Of a stretch of DNA of 64,000 nt, positions 1-6,909 are shown one piece after another. Positions within the stretch are counted from its first letter, which is position 1. Each line of letters begins with the position of its first letter. The translations under genes and the position numbers were made by a program. The stretch is from Planctomycetota bacterium. GTDB lineage: Bacteria > Planctomycetota > UBA11346. A model generated the notes under the pieces. The model saw nothing but the letters and a program-made list of their open reading frames with translations, had not been told where the DNA came from and made no database searches. The stretch spans positions 1-64,000 of the forward strand of contig JAKLKR010000001.1 of the NCBI GenBank assembly GCA_023150565.1, written 5' to 3'.

Positions 1-439
1 GGTGGTGGCGGTCGGCGACCGCCTCGCCGCCGGCGACGCCGCCGGCGGCGCGCGCCTGCTCGCCCTGCTCGCCGAGGCCCTGGCCCTGCGCCGCCCGGCC
101 GCCGGCCCGGTGGCGTCCCCGGCCCTCGCCGCGGTGCGCGCCGAGCTGGTCGCGGATCCCGGCCGCGACTGGAACCTCCAGCTGCTGGCGCGCCGCCATG
201 GGCTGGGCTACGACGCCATGCGCCGGGGCTTCCGCCAGGCCTACGCCCTGGCGCCGCTGGCCTTCCTGCGCCGCGAGCGCGTCAACGCCTCCTGCCGGCT
301 GCTGCTGGAGGGCGCCAGCGTGGCGGCCGCCGCCCAGGCCGCGGGCTTCGCCGACCCGTTCTTCTTCTCGCGCACCTTCCGCCGCCTGATCGGCCTCAGC
401 CCGCGCGCCTTCGTGCGCCAGGCCGGGCGCGGCGGCTGA
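1..439 (+). CDS. AraC-family transcriptional regulator, C-terminal part (cut by window start)
   Basis: Only the last ~145 residues are inside the window. The visible part carries the double helix-turn-helix of AraC/XylS regulators: a first HTH around LLARRHGLGYDAMRRGFRQ and a second around VAAAAQAAGFADPFFFSRTFRR, closing with GLSPRAFVRQ, the typical end of the family. The frame is open to the left edge, so the GTG at position 2 is probably not the real start and the ligand-binding N-terminus lies upstream. It ends 1 nt before the stop of the convergent glycyl radical enzyme gene. The effector is unknown; a sugar is likely from the context (inference). Confidence 0.85.
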   Translation, partial: VVAVGDRLAAGDAAGGARLLALLAEALALRRPAAGPVASPALAAVRAELVADPGRDWNLQLLARRHGLGYDAMRRGFRQAYALAPLAFLRRERVNASCRLLLEGASVAAAAQAAGFADPFFFSRTFRRLIGLSPRAFVRQAGRGG

Positions 440-440
440 A

Positions 441-2621
441 TCAGCCCGCGCCATGCTCGCTGCGCGCGATCACCGTCTCCTGCAGCACGGGATCGAGCAG
501 GGTGAAGTGGGCGCTGAAGCCGCCGATGCGCACGATCAGGTCGCGGTGGCGCTCGGGTTCGCGCTGGGCGGCGCGCATCTCCGCCGTCGACAGGCATGAC
601 ACCAGCACCTGCAGCCCGCCCCGGGCGAAGAAGCCGCGCACCAGCGCCGCCACCGCCGCGCGACCGGCGGCGTCGTCCAGCACATCGCGCTGGAAGCGCA
701 GGTTGACCACCGGGGTGCCGACCGCGAGCTCCAGCGGCAGCTTGGCCACCGAGGCGAGCAGGGCCGAGGGGCCGTGGCGGTCGCGCCCGGCGCCGGCGCC
801 GGCGGAATCCGCCAGCGGCTCTCCGGCACGGCGGCCGTCGGGCAGGGCGCCGACCGTGGCGCCGGCGCGGCCGTAGGTGGTGAAGTTGATCACCGCCGGC
901 ACGAAGCGCCCGCCGCGCGGGGTCCCGGCCGCCAGCAGGCGGGCCCAGGCCCGGCGCAGCACCGCCGCCCCGGGCAGGTCGGCGCGATCGTCGTCGTTGC
1001 CGAAGCGCGGGGCGCCGGCGAGCAGGGCGCGCTCGACGGCGAAGCCCTGGAAATCGGCGCGCAGGGCCTCCAGCAGGCGCGCCGGGGCGATGCTGCGTTC
1101 GCGGAACACCCGCAGTTCGAGCGCGGCCAGGCCGTCGATCAGGTTGGCCACCCCCTGGTAGCTGACCACCGACCAGTTGTGCAGGGCGCCGCCGTCCTCG
1201 AACGAGCGCCCGCGCTCCAGGCAGCCGCGGGTGAGGGCGGTGCGGCAGAGCTTGGGGTCGCCAGAGTCGCGCCGCCGCGCCAGGGCCGGCTGGGCCCAGG
1301 CCAGGAAGGCGTCGGTGAGGTGCCCGATCTGGCGGTCGAGGGCGGCGAGGAAGTCATTCCAGGTGGCGCAGGCGGCGAGGTCGGGGGTGGCGGGGCCGGC
1401 CTGCGCGCCGCTGCGCGGGTCGCGGCCGCCGTGCACGGCCAGTTCGAGGGCGCGCGCCAGGTTGATCTCGCCGTCGAGCGAACCGACGTTGGCCAGCCCG
1501 CCGAGCATGGTCTCGGTGCAGCCGCCGAAGCCGTATTCCACCGCCTCGGCCAGCGGCACCGAGAAGGGCGGGGCGGTGAGCAGTTCGATGTAGCGCTCAT
1601 CGTTGTAGAGCGCCGGGCGGCCGCTGCCGGCGGCCAGGGCCTGCAGGGCGAGGTCGAGGGTGGCGGCGGGGGTGTCGCGCGCCACGCGCAGGGCGACGTT
1701 GGGCCGGGTCTGGCGCCGGCGCGCGCAGGCGGCCAGGGATTCGCGGGTGAGGGCGTTGTCGCACAGGCTGCCATCGGCCAGGCGGCCGCCGAGCTGGAGG
1801 TTCCAGCCGCGGCGCTCCTGGAAGGCGGTCCACAACTCGTCGACCAGGGCGCTGGCGGTGGCCTGGTCGAGCGCGCCGCTGGCGAGGTCACGTTCGTAGA
1901 GCGGGCCGAGGATGCGGTCGAAGCGGCCGATGCCGTCGCAGCCGTCGAGCAGCCAGGCGACGTGGCAGGCCAGCAGCCCCTCCAGGAAGTCGCGGGCGGG
2001 ATGCAGGAAGGCCCAGGCGAAGGCCCCCGCCACCCGGGTCAGACGCGCGCGCTCGCCGCCCGCTGCCGCCAGCGCGGCGGTACGGATCGCCGCCAGGGTG
2101 CGGGCGTGGACAGCGAGCACGCCGGCGCGCCAGTCGCGCAGCGCCAGCTGCAGCGGGGACGGTTCGGCCAACGCCTCCAGGCCGGCGGTCATGGCCAGGA
2201 AGCCCTCCTCCACCACCCGCACCAGGTCGGGGTTGTGGTGGGTGTAGCCGCCGTGGTGCGCCAGGCGCGGCCCCAGGTCGGCGACCAGGGCGTCGATCGC
2301 CGGGGCCAGGTCCGGGCGCTGGCGCCGGCGCAGCGCCACCACCGCCTGGTCGATGCGCAGGCCGCAGCTGTGCTGGAAGCCGACCATCAGGGCGTGGGGC
2401 GCATCGAGGTTGTCGCTGGCGGGGATGGCGAGCGGGTATTCCGCCGCGTCGGGCAGCAGCCAGCGCCCGGCCGGCAGGACGATGGGCATGCGCTCGTAGA
2501 GGCGCCGCGCGGCCAGGCCGTAGGCGCGCGGCCAGGGCAGGTCGAGGCCCTCGTAGAAGCCGAGGGCGGCGAACTCCTGGAGCTCCTCCAGGACGGCGGC
2601 GGGGCAGGGCGGGTGGCTCAT
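441..2621 (-). CDS. Glycyl radical enzyme of the pyruvate formate-lyase family
   Basis: This 726-residue protein has the two hallmarks of glycyl radical enzymes: an active-site cysteine in a GCTE motif (about Cys368) and a C-terminal glycyl loop RIGGFSAHF (radical Gly about residue 701, 26 residues from the end). The family uses a protein glycyl radical for anaerobic chemistry such as pyruvate cleavage, diol dehydration or C-C bond lysis; the substrate cannot be read from sequence here. The start is the ATG at 2621, since the frame runs further upstream only through the divergent regulator gene. No radical-SAM activating enzyme is visible nearby; it may lie left of the window. A direct repeat at 2654-2691 sits just upstream, next to a divergent AraC gene. 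The enzyme suggests anaerobic or microaerobic metabolism. Confidence 0.85.
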   Translation of the reverse strand: MSHPPCPAAVLEELQEFAALGFYEGLDLPWPRAYGLAARRLYERMPIVLPAGRWLLPDAAEYPLAIPASDNLDAPHALMVGFQHSCGLRIDQAVVALRRRQRPDLAPAIDALVADLGPRLAHHGGYTHHNPDLVRVVEEGFLAMTAGLEALAEPSPLQLALRDWRAGVLAVHARTLAAIRTAALAAAGGERARLTRVAGAFAWAFLHPARDFLEGLLACHVAWLLDGCDGIGRFDRILGPLYERDLASGALDQATASALVDELWTAFQERRGWNLQLGGRLADGSLCDNALTRESLAACARRRQTRPNVALRVARDTPAATLDLALQALAAGSGRPALYNDERYIELLTAPPFSVPLAEAVEYGFGGCTETMLGGLANVGSLDGEINLARALELAVHGGRDPRSGAQAGPATPDLAACATWNDFLAALDRQIGHLTDAFLAWAQPALARRRDSGDPKLCRTALTRGCLERGRSFEDGGALHNWSVVSYQGVANLIDGLAALELRVFRERSIAPARLLEALRADFQGFAVERALLAGAPRFGNDDDRADLPGAAVLRRAWARLLAAGTPRGGRFVPAVINFTTYGRAGATVGALPDGRRAGEPLADSAGAGAGRDRHGPSALLASVAKLPLELAVGTPVVNLRFQRDVLDDAAGRAAVAALVRGFFARGGLQVLVSCLSTAEMRAAQREPERHRDLIVRIGGFSAHFTLLDPVLQETVIARSEHGAG

Positions 2622-2653
2622 GCGCGCAGCATGCCAGCCCGCGGTCGCCAGTT

Positions 2654-2691
2654 TTGGACGCCCTTGCCGCGTGCTTGGATGCCCGTGCTGC
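2654..2691. promoter_or_regulatory. Direct repeat, probable AraC-type operator
   Basis: Two 17-bp copies of TTGGAYGCCCKTGCYGC (2654-2670 and 2675-2691) differ at three positions and are spaced exactly 21 bp start to start, two helical turns. Tandem half-sites with this phasing are typical of AraC-family operators. They lie 33 bp upstream of the glycyl radical enzyme start and 36 bp from the divergent AraC gene. That this AraC protein binds them is an inference. Confidence 0.55.
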
Positions 2692-2726
2692 CCTGGCCGG
2701 AGCGCCGGCGCGGATAGGCTGGGGGC

Positions 2727-3647
2727 ATGGAAGCCCAGCCCAAGCCGCTGCCGCGCGCCCTCGGCAAGCACCACTGGAGCGTGGAGGACATCTTTCCCGC
2801 CGGCACCGCCCCGGCCTGCGCCTTCCGCCATCGCGACTACGCCATCGGCATGCACACCCATGCCTTCATCGAGATCAACCTGGTGGTGGCCGGACGCGGC
2901 TGGCACCACCTCGAGGACCATGTCTTCCCGCTCGCCGCCGGCGACGCCTTCGTCATCCCCGAGGGCGCCCGCCACGGCTACGAGCGCCGCGGCCGCCTCG
3001 AGGTCGACCATCTGCTGCTGCATCCGCGCTTCCTTGCCGAGCACCTGGCGCGGCTGCAGGCGGTGCCGGGCTTCCTGCCGCTGTTCACCGTCGAGCCCTA
3101 CTTCCGCGCCGGCGAGGGCGTGCGCCACCGCCTGCGCCTGGACCGCGCCGCCACCGCCGCGCTGGCGGCGCTGCTGGCCGGCTTCCCGCCCCGCGGCGGC
3201 CGTGAGCCGGCGGACGTCCTCACCGCCGAGGCCCTGGCCCTGGCGGCGGTGGCGCGCCTGTGCCGGGCCTGGTCTGGCGACCACCCCGGCCCCGCCGCTG
3301 CCGCCAGCCCGCGCATGGATGCGGTGCTGGCGGTGATCGACACCGTCGAGCAGCGCCACGCCGAGCCGTTGCACCTGGGCGACCTCGCCGCCGCCGCCGG
3401 CCTGGCGCCCTCGGCCTGCTGCCGGCTGTTCCGCGCGGTGACCGGCGCCTCGCCGATGGAGCACCTGCGCCAGGTGCGCATCCGCCACGCCGGGGTGCTG
3501 CTGCGCAGCGGCCTGCCCTTGGCCGACGTGGCGGCGCGCACCGGCTTCTGCGACGCCGCCCACCTGGCGCGGGTGTTCCGCCGCCAGGCCGGCGTCACCC
3601 CCGGGGCGTGGCGGGCGGGGGACCGGCCAGGGCTGCACCATATATGA
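2727..3647 (+). CDS. AraC-family transcriptional regulator with cupin sensor domain
   Basis: A 306-residue full-length AraC-type regulator. Residues ~40-120 form a cupin-like effector domain (HTHAFIEINLVVAGRG, then a PLAAGDAFVIPEGARHGY turn). Residues ~205-300 hold the two HTH motifs (LHLGDLAAAAGLAPSACCRLFR and LADVAARTGFCDAAHLARVFRR). It is divergent from the glycyl radical enzyme gene with 105 bp between starts, and a 21-bp-phased direct repeat lies in that gap, so local control of that enzyme is the best guess. Its 3' end nearly touches the operator of the next gene. Confidence 0.88.
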   Translation: MEAQPKPLPRALGKHHWSVEDIFPAGTAPACAFRHRDYAIGMHTHAFIEINLVVAGRGWHHLEDHVFPLAAGDAFVIPEGARHGYERRGRLEVDHLLLHPRFLAEHLARLQAVPGFLPLFTVEPYFRAGEGVRHRLRLDRAATAALAALLAGFPPRGGREPADVLTAEALALAAVARLCRAWSGDHPGPAAAASPRMDAVLAVIDTVEQRHAEPLHLGDLAAAAGLAPSACCRLFRAVTGASPMEHLRQVRIRHAGVLLRSGLPLADVAARTGFCDAAHLARVFRRQAGVTPGAWRAGDRPGLHHI

Positions 3648-3651
3648 TAGA

Positions 3652-3661
3652 CAACCGGTTG
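3652..3661. promoter_or_regulatory. CAACCGGTTG operator 1 (LacI-type)
   Basis: Perfect 10-bp palindrome with central CG, the usual core of LacI-family operators, placed 22 nt before the start of the sialate O-acetylesterase gene. One of nine identical copies in the window. Confidence 0.8.
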
Positions 3662-3682
3662 CACCATGTCATATGATCGGTC

Positions 3683-5605
3683 ATGCCGATCCGTCTGCCG
3701 CTCTGCCTGCTGATCTGCCTGCTGATCTGCCTGGGCGCCGCCCGGCTGCTCGCCTCTGACCACTCGCCGATCGACCGGCCCTTCGTGCACGGGCTGTTCA
3801 GCGACCACATGGTGCTGCAGCGCGAGGCCGCCTGTCCGGTGTGGGGGTGGACCACCCCCGGCGCCAGCGTCACGGTGAGCGTGGCCGGGGCCACCGCCGG
3901 CGCCACCGCGGGGGCCGATGGCGCCTGGCAGGCGCGGCTGGGGCCGCTGACGGCCGGCGGGCCGCACACCCTCACGGTGGCGGGGCCGCAGCGCGTCGAG
4001 TTCACCGACGTGCTGGTGGGCGATGTGTGGCTGTGCTCCGGCCAGTCGAACATGGAGATGGGCATCCGCGGTGCGACCCAGTGGTGGAACGAACTCGGCG
4101 GCGAGCGCGAGCCGGACGGCGTGCGCCTGGCCTACGTGCCGCGGCGCAGCGCCGCCGATCCCGCGGCGACGGTGCCGGCGCCGTGGCGCTCGGCGCGCGG
4201 CGGGGTCGCCGACGAACGGTCCAACCACGGCGGCTTCTCGGCGGTGGGCTTCGTCTTCGGCCGCCATCTGCACCGCGAGACCGGGGTGCCCATCGGCCTG
4301 ATCCAGGCCGCCTGGGGCGCCACCGCCATCCAGAGCTGGAGCAGTCCCGCCAGCTTGGCGCGCCAGCCGGATCCTCCGCCCGCCGATATCCTGGCGGCCT
4401 TCGCCGGGCGCCACGAGGCGGCCTGGCGGAAGCTCGATCCCGCCTGGGAATCCACCCGTGATTGGCCGACCGCCGCCGCCGGTCCCGAGTGGCAGCCCAT
4501 CGCCCTGCCCCAGGCCTGGCCGCAGTCCGCAGGCAAGGCCTTCGCCGGAGTGGCCTGGTTCCGCTGCGAGCTGGCGTTGCCGGCCGGCTGGCAGGGGCGC
4601 GAACTGCAGCTCGACCTCGGCACCATCCGCGGCAGCGACAACGCCTGGTGCAACGGGACCTTCCTCGGCGCCGAGGGCAATGACGGCCAGGGCCGGCAGG
4701 GCCCCCGCCACTACCGCATCCCCGCTGGGAGCTGCCGCGACGGCCGCGCGCTGATCGTGGTGCGGGTGCTGGGCGATGGCTTCCAGGGCGGCGCCCCGGC
4801 GCTGCGCGCCGCTGGCGAGGCGCCGCTGCCGCTCACCGCCTGGACCTGCCGCACCAGTACGCCGATGGGCGGCATCAGCGGGCGGCCTCCCGAGATCCGC
4901 GACCTGCCCGCCGGCTGCTACCAGGCGATCATCCGCCCGCTCGCGCCCTTCGCGATCAAGGGCGCGATCTGGTACCAGGGCGAGGGCAACGTCGGCGACG
5001 CCCAGCACTACCGCCGGCGTCTGACCGATCTGGTCGCCGACTGGCGCGCGCTGTTCGGGGTCGGCGACTTCCCCTTCCTGATCGTCCAGCTCGCCGGCTT
5101 CGGACCCCGGCCGTCCCAGCCCGGCGACTCGGGCTGGGCGCGGGTGCGCGAGGCCCAGGCCCAGGTCGCTCAGACCGTGCCCGGCTGCGCCCTGGCGGTG
5201 GCGATCGACCGCGGCGAGATCTACGACATCCATCCCGGGGATAAGCAGGACGTCGGCCGCCGCCTGGCCCTGGCCGCCTTGGCCGGGACCTATGGCAAGG
5301 CGGTGGCGAGCGCGGGGCCGGCCTTCACCGGCCTGGAGCGCGAGGGTGCGGCCCTGCGCCTGCGCTTCGCCCATGCCGCCGGCCTGAAGTCGCTGGGCGG
5401 CGGACCCACCGGCTTCGCTATCGCCGGCGCCGACCGCGCCTTCGTGTGGGCCCAGGCGCGCATCGACGGCGAGACGGTGGTGGTGTCGGCGCCCGCTGTG
5501 GCCGACCCGGTGGCGGTGCGCTACGGCTGGGCCGACCATCCGCTGTGCAACCTCTACAACCGCGACGACCTGCCAGCGGTGCCATTCCGCAGCGACGATT
5601 GGTGA
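3683..5605 (+). CDS. Secreted sialate O-acetylesterase-like carbohydrate esterase (SASA family)
   Basis: A 640-residue SGNH-type esterase. An N-terminal hydrophobic stretch (LPLCLLICLLICLGAARLLA) acts as signal peptide. The nucleophile is in SGQSNM (about Ser122) and the Asp/His pair in YDIHPGDK (about Asp515, His517). A beta-sandwich with a GH2 sugar-binding-like look is inserted around residues 265-390, as in many bacterial sialate O-acetylesterases. The family removes O-acetyl groups from sialic acids or other acetylated sugars; the exact substrate is not fixed by sequence. The start is the first ATG after the operator; there is no clear Shine-Dalgarno sequence. It appears monocistronic and is a likely LacI-regulon member through operator 1. 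Confidence 0.85.
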   Translation: MPIRLPLCLLICLLICLGAARLLASDHSPIDRPFVHGLFSDHMVLQREAACPVWGWTTPGASVTVSVAGATAGATAGADGAWQARLGPLTAGGPHTLTVAGPQRVEFTDVLVGDVWLCSGQSNMEMGIRGATQWWNELGGEREPDGVRLAYVPRRSAADPAATVPAPWRSARGGVADERSNHGGFSAVGFVFGRHLHRETGVPIGLIQAAWGATAIQSWSSPASLARQPDPPPADILAAFAGRHEAAWRKLDPAWESTRDWPTAAAGPEWQPIALPQAWPQSAGKAFAGVAWFRCELALPAGWQGRELQLDLGTIRGSDNAWCNGTFLGAEGNDGQGRQGPRHYRIPAGSCRDGRALIVVRVLGDGFQGGAPALRAAGEAPLPLTAWTCRTSTPMGGISGRPPEIRDLPAGCYQAIIRPLAPFAIKGAIWYQGEGNVGDAQHYRRRLTDLVADWRALFGVGDFPFLIVQLAGFGPRPSQPGDSGWARVREAQAQVAQTVPGCALAVAIDRGEIYDIHPGDKQDVGRRLALAALAGTYGKAVASAGPAFTGLEREGAALRLRFAHAAGLKSLGGGPTGFAIAGADRAFVWAQARIDGETVVVSAPAVADPVAVRYGWADHPLCNLYNRDDLPAVPFRSDDW

Positions 5606-5644
5606 GGGCCGGCTTTCCAGCAGAAGAGAAGAATGGCTACCACA

Positions 5645-5774
5645 GCGACGCGGCGACGCGGCGGGTCGCTGGGTTCTTCCCTGGGAGCGCCGGGCTCCAG
5701 CCCGGCAGTTGGGACGGCTCGCATGGCCGATGGAGCCTGGCGCGCTTTGCTCTTCCGCCGCGTCGCCGCGTCGC
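5645..5774. repeat. Inverted-repeat element with 9-bp periodic GC-rich arms
   Basis: Two perfect 20-bp arms, GCGACGCGGCGACGCGGCGG at 5645-5664 and its reverse complement at 5755-5774, flank ~90 bp. Each arm is built from a 9-bp unit (GCGACGCGG). Between them sits a tight hairpin, GCCGGGCT/AGCCCGGC at 5689-5706. The sequences outside the arms (AAGAATGGCTACCAC on the left; reverse complement GAAGATCGTTTCACC on the right) also resemble each other. It fills most of the 204-bp gap between the esterase and the convergent lacI gene. It could be a dispersed repeat or a bidirectional terminator. Confidence 0.7.
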
Positions 5775-5809
5775 CGCGGTGAAACGATCTTCCTTCCTCA
5801 GCGCGGAAT

Positions 5810-6859
5810 TCAGGTCGGCGGTCTGGTGGTGGCGCGCACGCGCAGGCTCACCGGCAGCACGATGGTGCGCGGCTCGGCGGGGGCCTCCATCGCCAGGTTG
5901 GCGGCCTCGCGGCCGAGCTGCTCCAGCGGCAGGGCGATGGAGCTGAGGATGTTGCCACCGCCGGGGCCGGGCACCGGGTCGGTGTCGTCGCAGCCCATCA
6001 GGCTCATGCGCTCGGGCACCGGACGGCCGCGCTCGGCGAGCAGGCGCATGAACTTCTGCGCGGCCTGGTCCTGGGGGGCGAGCAGGGCGGTGGCGTCGGG
6101 GGCGGCGGCGAGCAGGCGGTCGAGGACCTCGGCGAGGCGCTGCTCCTCGTCGGGGATGCGCTTGTCCGACTCCAGCGCCACCAGGTGGCGGTCCGGGTCC
6201 ATGCCGCGCGCCGCCAGCTCGGCACGGCAGCCCTCGACCCGCTCCTCGGAGCGGAAGGCCATGTTGGCGACGGTGATGATGCGGCGGTGGCCGAGGTCGA
6301 GCAGGTGGGCCATGGACAGGCGTCCGGCCTGGTGCAGGTCCGCGGTGACCAGGCTCGCCCCGGGCATGGGGGTGAAGAGGGTGATCAGCGGCCGGCGCAG
6401 GGGCGCGGGGACCGCCGCCAGGGCGGTCTGGACCGCCGCCAGCTCCTTGGGGTGGTTGAGCGCCACCAGCGCGTCGACGTCGCCGCGTACCACGCTCGGC
6501 GGCAGCGAGGGGACGGCGGTATCGTGGATGCGCGCCAGCACGTCGTAGCGCGCCAGGCTGATCGCCTCCATGAAGCTGACGTACATGCGCTGGAAGTAGG
6601 CGCCGCGGGTGAACACCACGGGGAAGAGCAGGGCGATCAGCTGGTTCGATTCCACCTTGCCGGTCTTGCGCAGCGACAGCGCGCGCGCGCCCTGGTTGAC
6701 CGCGGGGTCGTAGCCGAGCTGGGCGGCGGCGGCGCGGATGCGCTCGGTAGTGCCGGCCTCGACCCGGGGATCGCCGCGCAGGGCTCGGTGCACGGTCGAC
6801 TTGTGCACCCCGACCAGGTCGGCGATGTGCTGGAGGGTGACCACCGGGGTATTGGGCAT
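5810..6859 (-). CDS. LacI-family transcriptional regulator
   Basis: A 349-residue regulator with the family's N-terminal HTH (VTLQHIADLVGVHKSTVHRA, residues ~7-26), hinge region (AAAAQLGYDP), and a periplasmic-binding-protein-like effector domain. The start ATG at 6859 follows an operator copy (6890-6899) by 30 nt, so it is probably autoregulated. It is the last gene of a leftward block (pseudopilin, toroid-like enzyme, lacI). Its recognition helix is identical over HKSTVHR to that of the LacI fusion at 42090, and it is the prime candidate to bind CAACCGGTTG (inference). The inducing sugar is unknown. Confidence 0.9.
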   Translation of the reverse strand: MPNTPVVTLQHIADLVGVHKSTVHRALRGDPRVEAGTTERIRAAAAQLGYDPAVNQGARALSLRKTGKVESNQLIALLFPVVFTRGAYFQRMYVSFMEAISLARYDVLARIHDTAVPSLPPSVVRGDVDALVALNHPKELAAVQTALAAVPAPLRRPLITLFTPMPGASLVTADLHQAGRLSMAHLLDLGHRRIITVANMAFRSEERVEGCRAELAARGMDPDRHLVALESDKRIPDEEQRLAEVLDRLLAAAPDATALLAPQDQAAQKFMRLLAERGRPVPERMSLMGCDDTDPVPGPGGGNILSSIALPLEQLGREAANLAMEAPAEPRTIVLPVSLRVRATTRPPT

Positions 6860-6889
6860 GCCGGCAGCGTAGCCAGGGCCGGATGCCGG

Positions 6890-6899
6890 CAACCGGTTG
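6890..6899. promoter_or_regulatory. CAACCGGTTG operator 2, upstream of lacI
   Basis: Perfect copy in the 50-bp gap between the toroid-like enzyme gene and lacI, 30 nt before the lacI start. It suggests autoregulation. Confidence 0.78.
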
Positions 6900-6909
6900 G
6901 CGGTGATCA

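Noticed and set aside
774..2717. Long open frame opposite the glycyl radical enzyme
   Set aside because: Low-complexity Ala/Gly/Arg/Gln protein with no motif; the opposite strand has full enzyme motifs. GC-rich DNA produces such shadows.
5645..5774. CRISPR array from the periodic repeat
   Set aside because: Units are 9 bp, without spacers, and the two blocks are inverted.
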